From the NCBI GenBank assembly GCA_002421475.1, contig DIJW01000130.1:1-26523 (forward strand): a DNA stretch of 26,523 bases, read 5' to 3'. Source of the DNA: Thiomicrospira sp. UBA5634 (lineage in GTDB: Bacteria; Pseudomonadota; Gammaproteobacteria; Thiomicrospirales; Thiomicrospiraceae). The notes under the pieces are model-generated. The model made no database searches and was not told where the DNA came from. It was given only the letters and a program-made list of their open reading frames with translations. Shown piece by piece: positions 15,740 to 23,132 of the stretch (position 1 is its first letter; every line of letters begins with the position of its first letter). The position numbers and the translations under genes are program-made.

Positions 15740-16891
15740 ATGTATTTTTTTGAACGCGCGTTTCGGCCTTTTTTTCTTGGCGGTGCTTTATTTGCCGTAA
15801 TAGCAATGACATTTTGGTGGTGGCAATATCCTGATGTAACCCAAACCTATGCCGGTATTTCAGCGATTAATTGGCACGCACATGAAATGATTTTTGGTTA
15901 TGCATTGGCTACCGTAACCGGGTTTTTGCTCACCGCCGCGATGAACTGGAGTCGGATGGAAAGTGCTTCCGGTTGGGCGTTGATGATGTTATTTACTGTT
16001 TGGTTATTGGCACGTCTCGGATATTTATTTGATTTGCCGCTTAGTTGGATCGCAGTGTTTGATTTAGCATTTAGCCTTGGTTTAGTGTTGCATTTCGCTT
16101 GGCCGGTTTGGCAAAAACGCTTAAAGCAACAAGTTGGTTTATTGCTGGTGTTTGTGGCGATATTTTTCGCTAATTTAGCTTTTTATACCGCCGACCACCA
16201 GGCCTGGTGGTCGGCACACGATGCTTTAATTGCCGGCTTGTTTTTGGTTTTAACCGTTAACCTCACCATGCTGCGGCGTTTAACGCCATTTTTTACCGAA
16301 AAAGCACTCGGGTTAAATTCGATGCGTAATTCAATTCGGCTTGATCAATTTGCGCTAGGCGGATTTATATTACTGTTAATCTGCGTGCTTTTTTCGCCGG
16401 TTAATTGGCTCATTACGCTGATTGCTTGGCCGTTAGCCATTGTTTTCGCGGTGCGCCAGGCCTGGTGGTATCACAAAGGAATTTGGTCGCAACTGTTGTT
16501 ATGGCCGATGCATGTGTCGTATGCGTTTATAACGCTGGGCATCCTGTTGTACGGTTTTGTGGGAATTGAATGGTTAGCGGCCAGTTTGGCCATCCATGCA
16601 TTAGCGGCCGGCGGTATAGGTTTGTTATGTTCGTCGATGATGGCGCGCATTAGTTTAGGCCACACCAATCGCAATGTATTTGAGCCGCCGCGTGGTTTAG
16701 TCTGGGTATTTATCGCACTAGCTTTCGCTGCAGTGGCGCGTGTGTTATTGCCGATTATTATTCCGCAACAAACCCTGTTATGGATTGAACTCAGCCAGCT
16801 CGGCTGGATTGTAGGTTTTGGTTTATTGGTGATGTTGTACTGGAATATTTTGACCCGCCCCAGTGCACCAAACAGCTCTATTTTACGTTAA
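15740..16891 (+). CDS. nnrS: NnrS-family membrane haem protein
   Basis: I chose ATG 15740, which has GGAG eight bases upstream and begins the conserved MYFFERAFRPFFLGG; an earlier TTG at 15677 lacks support. The 383-residue protein is almost entirely hydrophobic with about twelve TM helices. It carries INWHAHEMIFGYALATVTGF (43-62), the NnrS block with probable haem/metal-ligand histidines H46 and H48, and LTMLRRLTPFF. NnrS is linked to resistance to nitrosative stress and is often under NO-responsive regulators. No NsrR site is visible upstream; instead the TetR inverted repeat lies 90 bases before the start. Two copies of the CCAGGCCTGG palindrome lie inside the gene and a third directly after it. 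Confidence 0.92.
   Translation: MYFFERAFRPFFLGGALFAVIAMTFWWWQYPDVTQTYAGISAINWHAHEMIFGYALATVTGFLLTAAMNWSRMESASGWALMMLFTVWLLARLGYLFDLPLSWIAVFDLAFSLGLVLHFAWPVWQKRLKQQVGLLLVFVAIFFANLAFYTADHQAWWSAHDALIAGLFLVLTVNLTMLRRLTPFFTEKALGLNSMRNSIRLDQFALGGFILLLICVLFSPVNWLITLIAWPLAIVFAVRQAWWYHKGIWSQLLLWPMHVSYAFITLGILLYGFVGIEWLAASLAIHALAAGGIGLLCSSMMARISLGHTNRNVFEPPRGLVWVFIALAFAAVARVLLPIIIPQQTLLWIELSQLGWIVGFGLLVMLYWNILTRPSAPNSSILR
16190..16215. repeat. CCAGGCCTGG palindrome copy 9 (26 bp, inside nnrS)
   Basis: This is a perfect 26-bp palindrome with arm GCCGACCACCAGG, in coding sequence read as Ala-Asp-His-Gln-Ala-Trp-Trp-Ser. Perfect symmetry far beyond the 10-bp core inside a gene is notable. Confidence 0.92.
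16456..16465. repeat. CCAGGCCTGG palindrome copy 10 (10 bp)
   Basis: This exact core lies in nnrS and is read as Gln-Ala-Trp, 250 bases after copy 9. Confidence 0.85.
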
Positions 16892-16899
16892 CCCCGTGG

Positions 16900-16915
16900 G
16901 CACCAGGCCTGGTGC
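16900..16915. repeat. CCAGGCCTGG palindrome copy 11 (16 bp, after nnrS)
   Basis: GCACCAGGCCTGGTGC is a perfect palindrome starting eight bases after the nnrS stop codon, a position expected for a terminator hairpin. Only scattered T residues follow. A short ATTGAA/TTCAAT stem with a T5 loop lies at 16934-16950. Confidence 0.8.
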
Positions 16916-17053
16916 TCAACAATAACTCAAGTCATTGAATTTTTTTCAATTAGGCACAAAAACTTTAGTTCATAAGTTGTTGCCCACTACTTTATTTCAC
17001 GCCAAATACGTGTTACAAAAACCATTATTTCTGACTAATGAGCCGTATCAGTT

Positions 17054-18325
17054 ATGAATTTACGTTCGGTTAATTTCTTTAGTACGTTAGTTGGTATAGG
17101 TTTATTTTTAGTTGTCGTCTTAATCATCGTATTGGTGGTGGTCGCGCAACAACTCACCCAAGTCACGATTGATCGCTCCAGTCAAATGGTTGAACACCAG
17201 CAGAAAAAACTGAATCATTTGATGAATCTGCATATTGCCGGCCAAAGTCGCACCATTCATTTACAGCAAATGGTGTTATCAAACGATCCGATTGATCAAA
17301 ACGAAGCCTTAATCCAGTTTTATCAAAATGCCAGTGATTATATGACCCACCGCGAACAAATCGGCGCATTAATTGACAATAATCCGTTTGAAACCCAATG
17401 GTTTGCGGAGTTGTTTGAAATGGCACGCACCACCGGCCCTTTACAATCTCATATTGCACAACTCGCGATACAACAACCCCAGCAGGCCACAGACTTATTA
17501 AACCGTGACGGTATGGCGCAACTTTATGCCTTTACGCAAAAAATTCAGGACTTTTCCAGTTATCAAGAGCAAGCCATTCGCAATGCAATTGCCCAATCAC
17601 GGCAGAATATAGATCAATTAATGCGCACGGTATTAGGTTTAGCGATCACGCTGATTGTTATTAGCTTAGTTTTTGCCTTGGTTATCATTAAAAAATTTAA
17701 CTCTATAAACCAAGCTTTACGGCTGGCAAATGATCAATTAGAGGATCATGTTAAAGAACGAACCGCTGAATTGGTGCAGGCACAAAATGAATTGCTGGAA
17801 AAAAACCGCGCGTTAGAAAAAATGTCTTCTACCGACAGCTTAACCGGATTGTTTAATCGCTTCAAAATGGATCAATTTTTAGCCACCGCACATCAACGTT
17901 TTCTGCAACATGGCGAGGCGTATCACATTATGTTTATCGACATTGATCACTTTAAACCAATTAATGATCAGCATGGTCATGCGATGGGTGATAGGATTTT
18001 GCAGCAATTTGCATTGTTATTAATCCATCAGTTCGGCAAGGATAATTTAATTGGTCGCTGGGGAGGGGAGGAATTTATTATTTTGTATGCTAACCCACAT
18101 TTACAGCAAGCTTGTGAAGTCGCCGAACAGATTCGCCAACAGGTAGAACAAAGTGAATTTGCGCCGGGTATACCGGTTACGGTGAGCATCGGGGTGGCAA
18201 AAGTGGATTTTAAAGATCAAGTTAAAGATGTTATTAACCGTGCCGACATTGCTTTGTATAAAGCAAAAAATACCGGCCGAAATCAAGTAAGCAGTGCGCT
18301 AAGCCGTCCCTCGTTAGCCCATTAA
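17054..18325 (+). CDS. Membrane-bound GGDEF diguanylate cyclase
   Basis: The 423-residue protein has TM1 (about 10-31), a periplasmic sensor region (about 32-190) without a recognised domain, TM2 (192-213), a short coiled linker (KERTAELVQAQNELLEKNRALEKM) and a GGDEF domain (about 258-415). The active site reads RWGGEEF (335-341), with DSLTGLFNRF, FIDIDHFKPINDQHGHAMGD and VSIGVA all intact, so it should make cyclic di-GMP. The residues where an RxxD inhibitory site would sit read GKDN, so product inhibition through a canonical I-site is absent. Its stop codon overlaps that of the convergent HDOD gene. What the periplasmic part senses is not apparent. Confidence 0.92.
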   Translation: MNLRSVNFFSTLVGIGLFLVVVLIIVLVVVAQQLTQVTIDRSSQMVEHQQKKLNHLMNLHIAGQSRTIHLQQMVLSNDPIDQNEALIQFYQNASDYMTHREQIGALIDNNPFETQWFAELFEMARTTGPLQSHIAQLAIQQPQQATDLLNRDGMAQLYAFTQKIQDFSSYQEQAIRNAIAQSRQNIDQLMRTVLGLAITLIVISLVFALVIIKKFNSINQALRLANDQLEDHVKERTAELVQAQNELLEKNRALEKMSSTDSLTGLFNRFKMDQFLATAHQRFLQHGEAYHIMFIDIDHFKPINDQHGHAMGDRILQQFALLLIHQFGKDNLIGRWGGEEFIILYANPHLQQACEVAEQIRQQVEQSEFAPGIPVTVSIGVAKVDFKDQVKDVINRADIALYKAKNTGRNQVSSALSRPSLAH

Positions 18326-19209
18326 AACTTATAACTGCTATCAGGCAAAACATCCGCATCACCCCAACGTTTTAATGCCGACTCTGCTGCATGAATCATT
18401 TGGGGGGTTAGCTTTAAATACTCACACCCCTGTTCATAATAATCTTCCAATTCTTTGGTCACATGCTGTTCTGAGTAAAGTTCGTACTCTAAAAAATGTC
18501 CCACTCGAATTAACGCCACCATTTTGCCCAACCGGGCATCATGTTGTTCGAGCTCGAGCAAATCAGCATGGTGGTGAAATAATACACTGCGATACAACAA
18601 CGAACCCAAATTCCAGCGTTTGGCTAAAATCCCGCCGATAAAACAATGGGATGTTTTGTAATGTTTTTCTTCATCAATAAACTTAGTCAGCGGAAACCGC
18701 CGCTGCTCATCAAAATACTGTTCGATATAATTGGGATCATAACGTTTGAGATATAACGCACCAATGTCTTGCACAAAACTAATCAAAAAACTTTCACTGC
18801 GACTAAAACCGTATACCCAATGCGATAACTCAGCTACCGCAATGCCAACTCTTAATGAACGACGCACAATTTTGGTATCCGCTTCCGTTACCGGAATAAT
18901 TTTAATCACATAAGCACTGACAAACAGTTGATGGATTTCGTCTAAACCAAGTAAGTGAACGGCGGAGGTCACGTTATAAACCAAGTTATCTTCCGGCCGG
19001 TTTAAAACTTTGTTCACCAGACTTAAAAAGGTCGCCATGACTTCAGGATTGTGCGAGATAACCTTCACAATTTCAGCCACATTTGGTTTGTCGCCCAGAA
19101 TAAGTGCATGCAACTGCAAAATCTCCAGCGGCACAGACTCGACTGCAACCTGCTTTAAAATGAGATTTGCTCGTAACACGCCATCTCGCATTTTCTGCCC
19201 ATTAATCAT
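18322..19209 (-). CDS. HDOD-domain signalling protein
   Basis: The 295-residue protein matches the HDOD family in its central region: LKQVAVESVPLEILQLHALI, VAEIVKVISHNPEVMATFLSLVNK, TSAVHLLGLDEIHQLFVSAYV, then SESFLISFVQDIGALYL and YKTSHCFIGGILAKRWNL. HDOD is a non-catalytic relative of HD domains. It is linked to regulation of motility and c-di-GMP signalling, often near GGDEF proteins as here. It has no signal peptide or TM helix. The last four bases (TTAA, 18322-18325) overlap the convergent GGDEF gene, and it is divergent from the gene at 19359. Confidence 0.82.
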   Translation of the reverse strand: MINGQKMRDGVLRANLILKQVAVESVPLEILQLHALILGDKPNVAEIVKVISHNPEVMATFLSLVNKVLNRPEDNLVYNVTSAVHLLGLDEIHQLFVSAYVIKIIPVTEADTKIVRRSLRVGIAVAELSHWVYGFSRSESFLISFVQDIGALYLKRYDPNYIEQYFDEQRRFPLTKFIDEEKHYKTSHCFIGGILAKRWNLGSLLYRSVLFHHHADLLELEQHDARLGKMVALIRVGHFLEYELYSEQHVTKELEDYYEQGCEYLKLTPQMIHAAESALKRWGDADVLPDSSYKF

Positions 19210-19251
19210 ACGTTAATCCTGCTAAAACAAACATTTATAACCTTTTTGTCT

Positions 19252-19288
19252 TTGCATAATAATTGCACATTGCGTCACGATTATGCAA
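19252..19288. promoter_or_regulatory. Spaced inverted repeat between divergent genes
   Basis: TTGCATAAT (19252-19260) and ATTATGCAA (19280-19288) are perfect 9-bp complements separated by 19 bases. They lie in the shared upstream region of the HDOD gene and the gene at 19359, upstream of the promoter proposed below. It could be a two-site operator. Confidence 0.4.
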
Positions 19289-19300
19289 TTTATTTACAAC

Positions 19301-19330
19301 GTGACCTTTTAGCTTAATCACTGGTATTAT
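19301..19330 (+). promoter_or_regulatory. Extended -10 promoter of the CxxC protein gene
   Basis: TGG-TATTAT (19322-19330) has the TGn extension, with GTGACC (19301-19306) 18 bases upstream as a partial -35. A start near 19337 gives a leader of about 22 bases containing AAGGCG before ATG 19359. Confidence 0.5.
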
Positions 19331-19358
19331 GAATGCCTCTTATAAATAAGGCGATAAC

Positions 19359-19964
19359 ATGCCAAATCGTATCAGTGATCTGTTAAATCAAATAAAAACC
19401 CTTGAAGGGCAACTTGGCGATGAATTAGCACAACGACGACAACAAGCGCATTACCACTTTCAAGGTAAACGCATTGAATTTGAGCAGGCAATTGCGCAAA
19501 AACACCGCGCATTAAAGAAAAGTTTGCTGCGCACTTTGTTTGTTGATCGCCCGCAAAATTTTTTAACCGCACCGATTATTTACGGCATGGCGATTCCAAT
19601 GGTGATATTTGATTTTTTAATCACATTTTATCAGTACAGCTGTTTTCCGATTTACGGCATCAATCGCGTCAAACGTCGACATTACTTTATTTATGATCGC
19701 AGTCAGTTGCAGTACTTGAACTTAATTCAAAAAATAAACTGTCAGTATTGTGCGTATGGCAATGGCTTGATCGGTTATACCGCGGAAATTATTGCGCGCA
19801 CCGAACAATATTTTTGTCCAATCAAACATGCTGAAAAACGGCTCGGCGCACATCCACGTTACCAAGACTTTAGCGAATTTGGTGATGGCGAACATTTTGA
19901 ACAAGACTTAAAACGTTTGCGTAAACAATTACGCGATAACAAAAATGAACAAACCTCTGACTAA
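19359..19964 (+). CDS. Conserved protein of unknown function with CxxC...CPIKH motif
   Basis: The 201-residue protein begins with a coiled, charged region (1-55), then a hydrophobic segment (about 68-92, APIIYGMAIPMVIFDFLITFYQY). A strongly patterned block follows: NCQYCAYGNGLIGYTAEIIARTEQYFCPIKHAEKR (127-161), with C128, C131, C153 and H157 as possible metal ligands. I recall similar conserved hypothetical proteins in other proteobacteria but no function. The C-terminus is charged and helical. A single membrane anchor with a cytoplasmic or periplasmic metal-binding knuckle would fit; a rubredoxin-like or zinc site is inference. It is followed 72 bases later by cmoM in the same direction. Confidence 0.75.
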   Translation: MPNRISDLLNQIKTLEGQLGDELAQRRQQAHYHFQGKRIEFEQAIAQKHRALKKSLLRTLFVDRPQNFLTAPIIYGMAIPMVIFDFLITFYQYSCFPIYGINRVKRRHYFIYDRSQLQYLNLIQKINCQYCAYGNGLIGYTAEIIARTEQYFCPIKHAEKRLGAHPRYQDFSEFGDGEHFEQDLKRLRKQLRDNKNEQTSD

Positions 19965-20001
19965 GCGTTTGAACCCGTACATAAACCGCTAAAAATCGCT
20001 C

Positions 20002-20007
20002 TATAAT
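20002..20007 (+). promoter_or_regulatory. -10 box upstream of cmoM
   Basis: A perfect TATAAT lies 29 bases before the cmoM start. No -35 of good quality is found at the right distance, so this is a partial promoter call. Confidence 0.35.
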
Positions 20008-20036
20008 GCTGTTTTTATTTTTTGCACCGGATAACC

Positions 20037-20828
20037 ATGACGCGCCCTATTAAAGACCGAAACTTTGATCGTTTAATTGATAAGTTTGAACAAAAGGTTT
20101 ATGGCACGGTCAAAGGTGAATGGCGCTTAAAACTGCTAAAAGAAGATTTAGCGCAGTTTTACCTGAAACAAGATCAACACCAGACTACGCCGCTTCAAAT
20201 CTGGGATGCAGGGTGCGGATTTGCTCAAATCAGTCAATGGTTGGCGAAAGCCGGTCATCAACTTACATTGTGTGATTTATCAAAAAAAATGCTTAACCGT
20301 GCGCAACAAAACTTTGCCGACGCACAACTTAATGCCACGTTTTTGCACGGCGCCTCTCAAGATCTTGCTGCTGAATTAGATGAATTTGATTTGGTGTTAT
20401 TTCATGCGGTTTTAGAGTGGTTAGCTGAACCCAAAACAACCCTGAAAACCATTGCCAATAAAGTCAGGCCTGGTGGTTATTTATCACTGCTGTTTTATAA
20501 CCGCAATACCCTGATCTATAGCAATGTTTTAAAAGGTGAGGATTGGCGCTGGCAACTCATTCTCGACAATGACTATATGGGGAAAGGTAAAAAACTGACC
20601 CCGCCTAATCCGCATTTTCCGCATGAAGTTCAGGCCTGGTTAACTGACTGGGGTTTCGAAATTGAAGCCCATACCGGTATCCGCGTCTTTAATGATTACC
20701 TCAGTCCGGAAGTGATTGCCAACAATGATTCGCAACAATTACTCGAACTGGAATATCAATTCTGCCGACAACCTACCTTCCGAGATATGGGACGTTATGT
20801 GCATTTTTTAGCCAAACGTACTGGTTAA
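20037..20828 (+). CDS. cmoM: tRNA 5-carboxymethoxyuridine methyltransferase CmoM
   Basis: I chose ATG 20037 (MTRPIKDRNFDRLIDKFEQKVYGTVKGEWR), which aligns with the E. coli CmoM start (DRNFDD...KF...YGTTKG); a possible upstream start at 20022 adds five residues without support. The 263-residue class I SAM methyltransferase has IWDAGCGFAQISQWL as motif I, LCDLSKKML as motif II, LVLFHAVLEWL and KVRPGGYLSLLFYN. It methylates cmo5U34 of tRNA to mcmo5U. The C-terminal LELEYQFCRQPTFRDMGRYVH also matches the family. It stands alone; a 25-bp inverted repeat follows 12 bases after its stop. Confidence 0.92.
   Translation: MTRPIKDRNFDRLIDKFEQKVYGTVKGEWRLKLLKEDLAQFYLKQDQHQTTPLQIWDAGCGFAQISQWLAKAGHQLTLCDLSKKMLNRAQQNFADAQLNATFLHGASQDLAAELDEFDLVLFHAVLEWLAEPKTTLKTIANKVRPGGYLSLLFYNRNTLIYSNVLKGEDWRWQLILDNDYMGKGKKLTPPNPHFPHEVQAWLTDWGFEIEAHTGIRVFNDYLSPEVIANNDSQQLLELEYQFCRQPTFRDMGRYVHFLAKRTG
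20465..20473. repeat. CAGGCCTGG repeat copy 12 (9/10)
   Basis: This nine-base match lies in cmoM and is read as Arg-Pro-Gly within the conserved RPGG segment. Confidence 0.7.
20631..20639. repeat. CAGGCCTGG repeat copy 13 (9/10)
   Basis: This is the second nine-base match in cmoM, read as Gln-Ala-Trp. Confidence 0.75.
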
Positions 20829-20840
20829 AAATACTCATCC

Positions 20841-20865
20841 AAATGTGCACAAATTGTGTACATTT
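20841..20865. promoter_or_regulatory. 25-bp inverted repeat upstream of the exported rhodanese
   Basis: AAATGTGCACAA and TTGTGTACATTT pair at 11 of 12 positions around a single A. A TATAAT (20874-20879) lies nine bases after it, so the repeat covers the -35 region of a likely promoter for the rhodanese at 20942. The absence of a loop favours an operator over a cmoM terminator, though it lies 12 bases after the cmoM stop and is followed by TTTTT. Confidence 0.55.
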
Positions 20866-20941
20866 CATGTTTTTATAATATACTTATTTTGCTTTTTAAT
20901 AGGGCATTTTAATCATAAAAATATTTTAAGGACTTTATCTA

Positions 20942-21571
20942 ATGAAGAAACATTATCTAACTGTCGCTTTGCTTGTGGGCTTTTTTGCAATAAATAACAA
21001 TGTATTGGCGAATGCATTACCCCATTCACCATCCCCGGCTCCTAAAAAAGAGTCACACCATATTCCACAAGGTTTATATGCTTCTCCACAACAAGCCTAT
21101 GACATGATCACCAAAGACGACAAGGTTATTCTGGTTGACGTGCGCACTCCTGAAGAATGGATGTTTGTTGGTTACACCCCACTGGCAAAAATCATGTTGC
21201 CATCCGTGATGTTTGACTATTCGCAAATGGATACTAAACAGAACAAACCGCGTTATATGCCAGTACCCAATGCAAACTGGATGAGCCAATTTGAAGAAAA
21301 ACTAGCTGACTTGGGCGGTAATGAAGAAAGCAAAATTATTGTGATGTGCCGCTCTGCCTCTGAGCGTGCAGCACCCATGGCAAAATTATTAGATCAATAC
21401 GGTTATAAAAATGTATACCTATTATTAGGCGGCTTTGAAGGCAGCGAAGCTAAGGACGGCGATAAAAAGGGTTTCCGAATTGTAAACGGTTGGAAAAATG
21501 CCAACTTGCCTTGGACTTACAAAATTGAAGCTGACAAAGTATATTTCAAAAAATATGGTGTAACTTACTAA
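20942..21571 (+). CDS. Exported rhodanese-domain protein
   Basis: The 209-residue protein has a signal peptide (about 1-24, ending VLANA) and a short proline-rich linker. A single rhodanese domain (about 45-180) follows, with KVILVDVRTPEEWMFVGYTPLAKIMLPSVMF and the active-site loop VMCRSASERAAPM containing the catalytic Cys. An AAGGA ribosome site precedes the ATG. Unlike the other two rhodaneses in the window its loop is the CRSxxR type with one cysteine, so it need not share their chemistry. It forms a single-gene transcript: an inverted repeat and -10 lie upstream and a strong terminator downstream. Thiosulfate:cyanide sulfurtransferase or persulfide handling in the periplasm is plausible. 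Confidence 0.9.
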   Translation: MKKHYLTVALLVGFFAINNNVLANALPHSPSPAPKKESHHIPQGLYASPQQAYDMITKDDKVILVDVRTPEEWMFVGYTPLAKIMLPSVMFDYSQMDTKQNKPRYMPVPNANWMSQFEEKLADLGGNEESKIIVMCRSASERAAPMAKLLDQYGYKNVYLLLGGFEGSEAKDGDKKGFRIVNGWKNANLPWTYKIEADKVYFKKYGVTY

Positions 21572-21590
21572 GGTTTTCTCCTTTGTCACT

Positions 21591-21616
21591 AAGGCCGCTT
21601 TTAAGCGGCCTTTTTT
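21591..21616 (+). terminator. Intrinsic terminator of the rhodanese gene
   Basis: AAGGCCGCTT and AAGCGGCCTT pair perfectly across a TT centre and run into T6 (21611-21616). This is the classic Rho-independent layout, 20 bases after the stop codon. Confidence 0.93.
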
Positions 21617-21728
21617 ATTGTTGTTTGTGCTGTGCATCTCGCACTTTAATTATTTATAAAGTAAATTCGTTTCTGGCCGTTAAAAAGAATAAAACCTTTT
21701 GACCAGAACCCAAAAGGCACTCCTTCAC

Positions 21729-21754
21729 AAGGGAATTAAAAACTTTAATTCTTT
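21729..21754 (+). promoter_or_regulatory. Hairpin next to the ribosome site of the EF-hand-like gene
   Basis: GAATTAAA (21733-21740) and TTTAATTC (21744-21751) form a perfect 8-bp stem with a 3-base loop, extendable by three weaker pairs to 21730/21754. The GGAGAA ribosome site starts at 21755, so the hairpin abuts it and could affect translation. Confidence 0.3.
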
Positions 21755-21764
21755 GGAGAAAGCC

Positions 21765-23063
21765 ATGATTATTACCCAATCTAACCTTAGCTTGGCGCAA
21801 GTCGGTTATGAACGCAGCTCACTGAGCATTCAACAGAAACAGACCTTCACGCCATCCGCCGAACACGTGGAAAATCAGCGTTGGGCTCTCACGTCTGAGA
21901 GTCAATATGATTACCAAAACCGTACTCGTAGCGGAATGACGGCTCAATCTCAAGTCATTCAACCAAATGGCCAAAGCCGTCAATACAACATGATTCAAGC
22001 AACCCAGCAATTGACCGCATTTCAGTTTGTGGCGCAAGAGGCGCAAATTGCAATACGCCAAGCTTTCCCGACCCAACAAACTGGTGAGGCTATTCAAGCC
22101 AGCGGCTTAGCGGAATTTCATTTCAGCCAACATATTCAATTCCAGCAATCCACCCATAATGTGATGAGTGCACAAGGGAATGTGAAACTCAGTGATGGTC
22201 GTGAAATCGGCTTTAATTTGCATTTAGAACATCAACAAAACACTCGTATTGAAGCTTTAACCCAGCTGAGTTTGCAAAAAGTAGCGATGCAAGACCCGCT
22301 GGTGATTAATTTAGGAGACCAGCCGGTTAGTTTAAAAAACACCACGTTTGAGTTTGATTTGTTAGCGAATGGCGAATCGCAGCAATTGGCTCAATTAGCC
22401 AGTGGTGCTGGTTACCTCACTTTTGATCTCAATGGCGATGGCCTGGTCAGCAACGGCAATGAATTATTCGGTACTCAAACCGGTGATGCTTATGCAGAAT
22501 TAGCGGTTTATGATGAAGACGGCAATGGTTGGATTGATGAAAACGACAGCATATTTAATCAGCTTAAACTCTGGATGGATCAAACCGATAACAGCGCGAC
22601 CATCAGCTTAGCCCAAGCCGGGGTCGGCGCTATTTATTTAGGCAATGTGCCGTATGAATATGATCTGCGTGATAATCAAGGCGCTTTATTAGGGCAATCA
22701 AAGGCGGCCAGTATTGTATTGATGGAAAACGGTGAAGTAAAAACCAGTCAGGCCATTGATTTAATGCCCATTGTAAACGCCGACTCGTTTGAGTTAATTG
22801 AAGACAATCCTGCTTTTATGCAGCTACAGAAAATGGCAGAGGCCTTTAATGTTTGGCAACAAGCACAAATTGCTTGGCGTGCGCAGTTTGAGTTGAATCA
22901 ACCGAATGCTATGTCGGCTCAACATCCGGCTAATGCCACAAAACCGGCTGAAAACTGGTTTGAACAATTGCATAAACAGATTGAACAAATGGTCGCGGAA
23001 CGTCGTGCTTTCCTAGACAAACTGTTTGGCAAACTAGATCAAACCAAATTAGCGCAGGCTTAA
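21765..23063 (+). CDS. EF-hand-like calcium-binding protein of unknown function
   Basis: I chose ATG 21765, which has GGAGAA upstream; an earlier in-frame start at 21699 lacks a ribosome site. The 432-residue protein has no signal peptide or TM helix and is rich in Gln and Ala. At 221-270 it has DLNGDGLVSNGNELFG and DEDGNGWIDEND, two EF-hand/dockerin-type calcium loops (D221, N223, D225; D250, D252, N254, D258, D261). These are followed by FNQLKLWMD, a block typical of calcium-binding regions near RTX or VCBS proteins. No RTX nonapeptides are visible. The C-terminus is coiled. It precedes the membrane nuclease gene by 69 bases in the same direction. Function is not known. Confidence 0.75.
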   Translation: MIITQSNLSLAQVGYERSSLSIQQKQTFTPSAEHVENQRWALTSESQYDYQNRTRSGMTAQSQVIQPNGQSRQYNMIQATQQLTAFQFVAQEAQIAIRQAFPTQQTGEAIQASGLAEFHFSQHIQFQQSTHNVMSAQGNVKLSDGREIGFNLHLEHQQNTRIEALTQLSLQKVAMQDPLVINLGDQPVSLKNTTFEFDLLANGESQQLAQLASGAGYLTFDLNGDGLVSNGNELFGTQTGDAYAELAVYDEDGNGWIDENDSIFNQLKLWMDQTDNSATISLAQAGVGAIYLGNVPYEYDLRDNQGALLGQSKAASIVLMENGEVKTSQAIDLMPIVNADSFELIEDNPAFMQLQKMAEAFNVWQQAQIAWRAQFELNQPNAMSAQHPANATKPAENWFEQLHKQIEQMVAERRAFLDKLFGKLDQTKLAQA

Positions 23064-23096
23064 ACTCGAAAAACACCACAGCCAGACTGCCGCCAG

Positions 23097-23102
23097 TATA
23101 AT
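23097..23102 (+). promoter_or_regulatory. Possible -10 of the nuclease gene
   Basis: A perfect TATAAT lies 30 bases before ATG 23133, in the short gap after the EF-hand-like gene. There is no good -35 at the expected distance, so this is weakly supported. Confidence 0.3.
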
Positions 23103-23132
23103 ATTGCCATTCGACTCAGCAGGAGATTCAAC

